This document shows, in pieces, positions 23,474 to 32,400 of a DNA stretch of 64,000 bases. Source of the stretch: Diphasiastrum complanatum (taxonomy: Eukaryota > Streptophyta > Lycopodiopsida > Lycopodiales > Lycopodiaceae); assembly GCA_029204225.1 (NCBI GenBank), contig CM055095.1, positions 18,933,450-18,997,449 on the forward strand, given 5' to 3'. The notes beneath the pieces are model-generated. The model worked only from the letters and a program-made list of their open reading frames with translations, was not told the DNA's origin and did no database searches. The position numbers were made by a program, and so were the translations under genes. Within the stretch, counting starts at the first letter, position 1; each line of letters starts with the position of its first letter.

Positions 23474-26400
23474 ACTTTAGATGTCTTACAAGACCTAATA
23501 TGAGGTAAGATAGATCTTTTCACAGCAAGAGCAACCATAGAATGTGCTTGTGCATCCCTTCTATCCCACTTCTTTTGTTCTTCCGAAGATGGAGAAGATG
23601 ATGTTGATGATGATGACCCACGAGGTGTAGGAGGTGCCAAAGACGGAGGCCTTTCCTCATCACCATTGACCAAATCCCACAGCCCTTTCGCTATGAGAAA
23701 ATTCTTCATCATGTAACTCCACAAGGAGTAGTTTGTGCCATTCAACCGATCTTCACTAAACAAAGAACCGATAGCTTCTGATTCTTTAGCCATTACCTCC
23801 AATAGAATTTCAGCTTGTAGTAGATAGGAAAGAGAGCCTTTCCACAACCAAATCTACTCAAAAAATTTGCAGCAAACAAAGAGCTGAAAGTAGGAGCACA
23901 AGATGTCTTTCAATCTGCAACCAAAGTGCCCAAAAGATAATGGAAAGATGGCTGTCTTTTTGCACAAACAAACCAGCTTCTTGAAAATTAGGTTAGCTTC
24001 GATTGAAGCCTACATCGAAACCTAATTAGGAAGCCAAATAGTGTGATCAACACACACTCCAATAGGGCTATTGAAAGCGCCCTACTGCTTGCTGAGAATC
24101 TCCAAATTTCTAGCCCCAAGTTGACCTAACCTTGACTAGGGTTTGCTGAATTTTGGGCGCCCTCACTAAATATAGGGCACCCCCAAAAGTCAAGATAGGG
24201 CCCCTAAACAAAATTAGACCCCTAAGGACCCACGAGTCAGTACATGACCAAAATTGGGTCCAACTGAACTTAAGACAAACTTAAGATGGCCTAAATAACT
24301 AAATACCCATGGTTACACAAATCTCGACCTTTTGGGTCAAATAAACCTATGGATTAACTTTATCATAGTCATTTATTTCTAACAAGATGCTCCTCATGCT
24401 CCTCCAAAGTCTTACTATAGATGAGAATATCATCTAAGTAAACTATGACGAACTTTCCCAGATATGGGCGAAGAAGATCGTTCATCATCTACTGGAAAGT
24501 CGCTGGAGCATTTGTCAATTCCTCCTTACTTTGAGTTAGAATCCTTTGGGCAATTCCAAAATAAAATGCAACTTGACCAAAGCAGGATCTATTTTAGTAG
24601 CAAAACGAGAATATACCTCCTGAAAATCTTGCAAGTATCCATCCAGTGGCCGGTTACCCATGTGAATTGTCGCGTACTGGCGACAAAACTCGAAGTTGTC
24701 CAAGATGGGTAAGAAGGCCACCTTGAAGGCCTTGCAAAAATCCTCCCTGCCAAGTCGTGGGCACATCGGTTTTGCGTCGTAGATCCTGCCACTAGGTTAA
24801 ATGCTTTGCCTCGCAAATACATGATGACCATGCTGATCTTATTGTTGTCCGTTGAATCATCCATGGAAAAACGCGAACTCCATTGATCCAGCCACGGAGT
24901 CACAACATGACGGGATCTATCTTTCTACTCTCCTGAAAAAAGGTCTGGCATGAAGAGAGGATGGTGCAAAGCTTGCCTGGTTTGTGCCAATTCCCTCCAC
25001 TCTTGTTGTTCCAACTTCCTTATTATGTCTTGCCTGCATATCAAGAATCTGCTGCTGGAGATTGTTGATTGCTAACATAAGGGTTTCAGTATTCTGAACT
25101 ATAGGGATAGTCATAGATTCATCCTGTTTAGATTGGGTGGGCTCCATGATTGAAGAAGAAAAATATACAACTGATGGAAGGAAGAGGCTCACTCAAGATC
25201 AACTCACTTTTTAACACTCAAACTAGATTATCAACAGGCTAAGGTATTGTCCATGGCTGCTACAACACTTGAGAATCCTGAGAATTTAAGAAGACAAATG
25301 AGAAGAGCAAGAGGAAGGATGGCTATCCACCATCCCACAGTCTTCCAAACTTTCTCTTATTCATGCAAGGAGTTAACACCCACCAATCTTTTGTGGGACA
25401 GCTAAGACTTAAGCTGTATAGGTGGCTGCCACATAAGCTAATATGTAGACAGGCGGTTGCCACCCAGACTTCCCTCCAAAAAAATGCCTCTATGGACCAG
25501 ACTGCCCGCAGGTTGCCACGCAGGCCCCACGGGCCCTGCGGACCTGCGGACCCTGCACAGGCCCAGCGGAAGTTTGTCTCTCTATCTTCTTTATGTTGTT
25601 GATCAAAAGTGTGTATATATCTCCACTGTGTGGAGTTTACAAGACAGCTAAATAGAGAATTACAATGCTAATCAACTAGTTAGTTATTCTCTGTTATCGC
25701 TAACTCTTTCAGTTGAGCGTGAAGTACAATACGCCATGCTCGTTGAGCTGCCAGTTGGTAGCGCAAATTGTTTTTCTTCGTCTTTGTTTTGTTTCTTTCG
25801 TGCTTTAGGGTTTAGGGCTTTCCGGTCTTCGCTTATGCTCCTCATTCACCTTTTACTTTCTGAACCAATTTATTGTGTTCAAAATAATGTCAGTGTGTAT
25901 GTTACTCTTTCTTATCACTCTGTCTGACCCCGATCTTCTATAGATTTTTGTCTCTTTCTTTCTACAACTAACAACCATCAAACTTTAGAGAAATTTCAAA
26001 TTATTGTGATTGCTCTATATCATCCCACCCTCTGTCCCCCCTCCCCCCCCCTCCTCATCCACCCCCTCCTCCTCGTAGTTCAATGTATACTCCTCTTCCT
26101 CCTCTCGTGAACCTTCCTCATCTCCCTCCTCCCTATCTCCTCTCCTCTCACCTGCTCTCCAGGGTCCAGTGGCGTCGTGCAGAGCGGGCCTTGGCATCCA
26201 TCTGCCTGTGTTACGTATAGCTCCCAAAAGATATCATCTTCAACCTCAGGCTGCGTAGGAGGTCTCCAAAGAATGGTGGCGTCGGTGTCGAGCATGCACA
26301 AGTCAGGGTTCACCTGCAACCACAATAGAATCTGGGCTATCATGAAAGTTTCATTGTCGAATTAACAAGATACGCATTGATACTAACAATGATGAAAACC

Positions 26401-29400
26401 AATACATATCAAAACCAGATCGAACATAAACTAACCTCCAACAACTCTCCGGATGTCACGTAGCGCCGTAGCATCCGTACATTGCTGGAAATGTACACTA
26501 GCCACTTGCATTGATCGATTAAGAGCCGGTTCCTCCTCTTCGTGTGATGCATGGACTAAGTGATCCAGTTCCACTCACAGGTGAAAGCTGAATAGTCTTG
26601 TGACAAGACTCTCGTCGCCAAATGTTGGAGATCTAGCGTGGAGCGGCCTTGACAACCCCACCATGTCATAGGACGCAGCTGGTCCTCCCTCCGCGTGCAC
26701 TGGTCCCGTGCAAAATGCTCTATGAATCGCTCGAACTTCAGCAAGTATGCCTCAAGATTGATGAGGCACTGCTGTTGGCAAAAGAACCATCTCACGTGTC
26801 AATGTGTGTAATGGATTTACTCACTTTGTATACTCCACCCATCCTCAATGGAGCTCCTGGTCATGCCGGTGCGCCACAGGGGGTGCAACATGTGGGCCAC
26901 AACATGGATGTGTCTGTGGAAGTAATCCCACCTCTCCTGCCAAATGTCTAGTAGCTCTTGCCCCTTGCAAAAGCAACATAGGACACACTACTCGTTTTTC
27001 ATTCAAATTCAAAAAGCGAAATAAAAATACGACATAGATAACGAATAGGAATTGGACTTGGCCTCATCCATGCGGGATTTCGTCAGCCCCTCTCCAATTC
27101 GGTCCATAAACTCGTATATGAGACTAAGAGTGCACCCCTCTCGGTCTACTAGGGGCAACACATAGAACACATGCCTCAACATCTCAATGAGCTTCGATGC
27201 CTATGTCCAAAACTCATCTCCAAACATAGTCATTTGAAAATGAGTGGCATCCTCAGTACGGCCTCTGAACTGGTCGAATCTAGGGCTGGCCACCATTCTC
27301 CGCAAATGGTCTCGCACTGCCACCAATCGCTCGAGAACCACGAAGTGGTAGCCAAACCGAGTGGGTGTCGGCTCCCTGAGATCCAAGGGTGAGAAGTTGT
27401 GAAACAAGGCTAACATGGGATCCTTCCTTGTAACAAAATTGACCATGCGCATGGCCTAAGCTGTGATATGCAAGACAAGCACCCACATACAAATTCATTA
27501 TGGGCCGAAGTAAATGACAACTACTAACCCAAGAAAGAAGGATAAGAAAATATACCTCATGGCTACATAGGAGTTCGCGCATCATGGACCAACATATCGA
27601 CAGAGTGTGCAACACATGGTGCCCACACAATAGAGGGGTGCTCACGCATCAGCACTCTCCCATCTGATTGTAGTTCATGGCATTGTCTTTGACAACTTGA
27701 ACCATGATGAGTTCACTACATTGTAGATGAACTCTATGGTGATAGTTGCACCCTCATGCGTGGCATCCACTCCTTGTAAAAAAACAGTGCCAGCAGGGCA
27801 GGAAACCATGATGTTCACGACGGATTTGTGACGAGTGTCAGTCCATTCCTTGGAATATGGAGCAATCGTAATTGAAAAACAAATTCGATTAGACATAAGT
27901 TAGGCTCTACACTTGCTATATGGAACAACACCTCCCATATCAAACATAAGAGCAAGATGCAACAAATGTGAAAGAAACTTGTGAAGGCCCTAATAAGGCC
28001 CAAATTGAACACTTATGCATGATTGGAGATTTTGACCTGGGGATTAGACAAATGATGGGAGAATATAAGATTTATAATCCTAAACTAAAAGCATACTCTG
28101 AATTCGTGGTACATGAATTGTTGTAACAAATCCCAAAAGTGAAATGGATGATAGTACCTAGAGCCCAAAATTATCAAACAGATCCTCTAGTATGTATGTA
28201 TATGTATGTATCAAACATGCGCGTCCGGGCCGGGCGCGGCCATTTTGTGTCCGTGTCCGGCGCCAGGATGCGTCCGCGTCCGACCCCCGGGAGCAGGGTC
28301 GGACGCATCCATTTTTTTTTAAAATTAATTAATTTTTAACCATTTTCACACGTATTTACACTAAAAGAAAGTGCGTCTACCCTGGACGTGGCACCTCTGC
28401 CACCCTCTGTCCAATGTAGTCTGATGAGAAGCTCTGGGCCTAACATGTCTCTAATGTGCAGTGGTGTGCGACCGAGGTAGTAGATGGGCCAACAGGGGGT
28501 CGATCTGAGGATGGCATGATATGTGCTGTGCCTCTCTCCTGACTCATGCTAGGACTTGCCTTTGTCGGTGAAGCACCAGCAACTGATGATGGTGATTGTC
28601 GTGAAGGCTCTGATGGAGTGGCATGGGGCCTAGGTACCCTTGCATGTCTGCTAGAAATTGTAGGAATATCAAGGGTAAGTGACCCTCTGTGGCTTGGCCC
28701 TGCACTTGTATGCCTATTGGTCTGGACCCCCTATGTGACTAGGCCCTGCACCTTGTCTCTGCAAGCCCTGTCCTGCTGTCTGCCCAGAAAAACTCTGTGC
28801 TAGTCTAAGTGGCTCAGTGGATGATGCATCAGGTCCATATGTCTCTAGTAGCCTCTCTACCTCAACATCTGGAATGGCACTGCAAGTTGCTATACCCATC
28901 CCCCGCACATCTGGCATGGCTGCTAAAAGTTAAAAACAAATTACCGACAAAACGACATGAAAAAAGCAAGCATGACATTCAAAACGTGACCTACGTGCTG
29001 CAAATGCCAAAAGAGACATTCCTAACATTCTTGTAGGCATTAAGAAACACAACATAGCATTTTACAACCATCCATCAGATAAATACAGGCCATTTCACAA
29101 GAAAAGCGAGCATAACGTTCAAAGCCTGACATGTGCTGTAAGGGCAAAAATTGACACTACTGGCTATCTTCTAGGCATCAAGAAACGTAGTATAACATTT
29201 TACGGTGTCAATCGGAACCCTACAGCTCACTTCACAAATTAGGGCAAAAAGCGACTCCAGGCAAAATGGGATCAAGAGACAATTTGCAATATGAGGGCTG
29301 TTGAGATATATACTTTGTGACACCCCGTTTTTGTAGCTTCAGCTAGTAAGCGCTGCCCTTGAAAATTGAGCTAGTGGGGTCACCTCATCTCATCCATGTA

Positions 29401-32400
29401 TGTAATTTGACAAGCTAGCCTCCATGATGACTAGGAGCTCCACTCCCTACGTTGAGGAGCTAAGGCAATTTTTTGTATTTTTGGTGCTCTTTATCATTTG
29501 TTTGTTAGCTTTCTCTAGCTTTCAGGTCTGTGTCTTCTATTAGGGTGAAGATATCTCATAGCTAGGCCTTTAATTTTGTCACCTTTGTGGCTTACTTCTC
29601 TGAATCTTCACCTATTAAGTTTTGATTGTTGAAATCCTTTTGTTTGATATAATCCCCTCACACCAATGCACCCCACCGCCGCCTGCCCGCCCCCTCTCAA
29701 GAATGCATATTTCACCTAGACTAAGGTGAGGTATGCTTTATGCTACCTAAATGTTGAACAATTTATCTATGCTTAACTCTCAGCCCATTTTCAAGGTCTT
29801 TCTTGTATACAAAAGAATTTGTAGGCTATCTTGACCTTCTCATTTTATTACTTCAAGTTTCTGGGTATTACTGCATTGACTCTTGAGAAAGATCCAATCC
29901 TTTTGTCTTGGGTCAGATCATTGAGAGGAATCAAATCTGGCTGCTGGCATTTTCAAGATAAAAGAGACATTTTGTTCTTTGTTTTGTTGTTTACGCATGG
30001 TGCCGGTATTGTCTTGCTAGACTCAAGTTGAAACTTTGTAGATTGCCAAACGATGCCTTTATTTAGCTATGACCTTCAATGCACTATTATGCTAACCATT
30101 GTAACCATTGTGGCACATCTACCATATAACACACTTTATGATACGTTAGTGATTTACTTTAGTCTTGGCCTTCATCATGACTTGATTTGTCTTGCCCCTC
30201 TGGAGAAGTCATAAACACTCAGTATGCTAGTCGTTGTACAAATGTATGAAAGCTAATGTGGACATATGTTTGTGCATGTGACCTGCACCTGCTCTTGGGT
30301 GCGGACGAAATGAATGAGTATAACCTTTCAAAAATATGATCTTGCATCATTTTAAGCTTGCATGTAATACCACAAATGCATGTGATATGCGCTGTGCAGC
30401 TTTGTACAACAATTAGTCATTTGAGCACAAGCAGCTTGCATGTTTATGGAAAATACGGTGTGAGGTATACTGCACCTACTTTTCCCTTTACCCGATGCAT
30501 TCATAAGTTAAAATTCTGATTTTTGGGGGGGCATTTCTGAAGGGTAGCGTCATGTCCATTATTGTAGCCCTGAAATTGATGTAGAACTTATGCTCAATTC
30601 TCAGCATTATGAACTAAGCTTTTTCTGATGCTTTGTTTGCAGTTTATCAGCATTGATTGATAATCGTATATTCAGCGTTCATGGAGGCCTCTCCCCTTCC
30701 ATCACAAGTATAGACCAGGTATGATGGACTGTTAAGATGATTATACTTTTAATTTGGAACACCTTTTACATTTCTGCTTGTTATTCCACTGTTTATGCAT
30801 CTATGGGTCAATTGAATATTCTAGTATTGCTAAACCCGTGTAGACAATATATGGCTGATTATATTTGGGAATGGCATTTATATGTCTCGTTCCAGATTAG
30901 AACCATCGATAGGAAGCAGGAAGTACCGCATGATGGGGCAATGTGTGATCTTCTATGGTCAGATCCTGAGGATATAGAAGGTTGGAATTTAAGTCCAAGA
31001 GGAGCTGGTTTTCTATTTGGTGGAAATGTGGTCACAACTTTCAACCATGCTAACAAGATTGAGTTGATTTGTCGAGCCCATCAACTAGTAATGGAAGGTT
31101 ACAAATGGATGTTCAACAATCAAGTGGTAACAGTATGGTCTGCTCCAAATTACTGCTACAGGTGTGCATCTTCATCGTTTCTTTAGATTTAGAGTAGTAG
31201 CGTTATTTTTTTCTGTTCTTATAATTTCGTGCTCGCATTATATAACGGCTAAATGTGGAAACCAATTGTAACATTTAGGCTTTTTCCAGGTGTGGGAATG
31301 TGGCTGCAATATTGGAGTTAGATGAGCATCTGAACAAAAAATTCACTGTCTTTGAAGCTGCTCCCCAGGTATGTTATATTGACACCAAAGGTGGATACCA
31401 AATAAGATGCTACAATTTTGTAGATGTTGAAGAAGCTACAAATTGAAGAAGGTGATGCAAAAGCCACAAAACTAGAAATGTTGTAGGATAGCTACCGAAT
31501 GGCGGTCTGAGGCAAACTGGTATTCATGGACATTCTTCCAAGCTCTGCTAATTGACCAGGAATGCCATATGGGAAACTCAGTGATCCACCCGAAAAAGTA
31601 GGAATCCACCATGGCTAATCAATACAATAACAAAATTTTCATAGAATCCAATGCTGTTGGCAAAACAAATAATCTGCAAGCTCGCTATCTATAATGCCAT
31701 GATGGAGCTGCATGAGGATCCAAAAGACGACCAGCCATAGATGCAAACATATAGCATCCCAGAAAGAATATGATGTTAGCAGTAAAGGAGCAACTAGGCA
31801 GAACCATCTTTGAGAAAAGTTGACATTGAAGAAAAGTTATGCAATAGTAGACAGTCAATGGTCTCGACCAACATGATATGGTAACAGAGTGATGAATAAC
31901 TAATGCCTGAGCTAGTGTAGCGATGTGAACAACATGTGGAACAGAATGAGTAAAGAGTTGTTATCTTCAAGTTCTCAAAGACAGAAATGAGTGGAGAGCG
32001 AACGTGTGAGACGGATGCAGCATATTATTGATTATTAACCTGCATTATAATAGAAGAATTTTCAATGTCCCATTATCGGACGGCTGATCGTGTAAAGATG
32101 GAAGTTCTCTTTCAAATGCAATTCCCTTGACCTCACCCACTGTTTCCAATACCTAATCTTTCCGGAAGCTACCAGAAACTTGATTTTTTGCATGTCACTT
32201 TCCAGGTCTCCCAATCCAAATTTGATGCTTTCCTGCCGGGTCATTAAACTCTAGGAGTCCTCAAAAGGAAATGTGGTTGAAAGTCGAACCATTTTCTTAT
32301 CAAAACAAAAAGAACCTAATTTTTAGGTACTGGAATGACTTTTCTTCGTGCACCATAATTTGTGGATCAAACTGTAATGATCAATCGGACACTCTTAACG

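Noticed and set aside
28546-28803. 85-codon + strand frame
   Set aside because: It is the antisense of the hAT N-terminal linker exon, which fits known protein blocks on the - strand.
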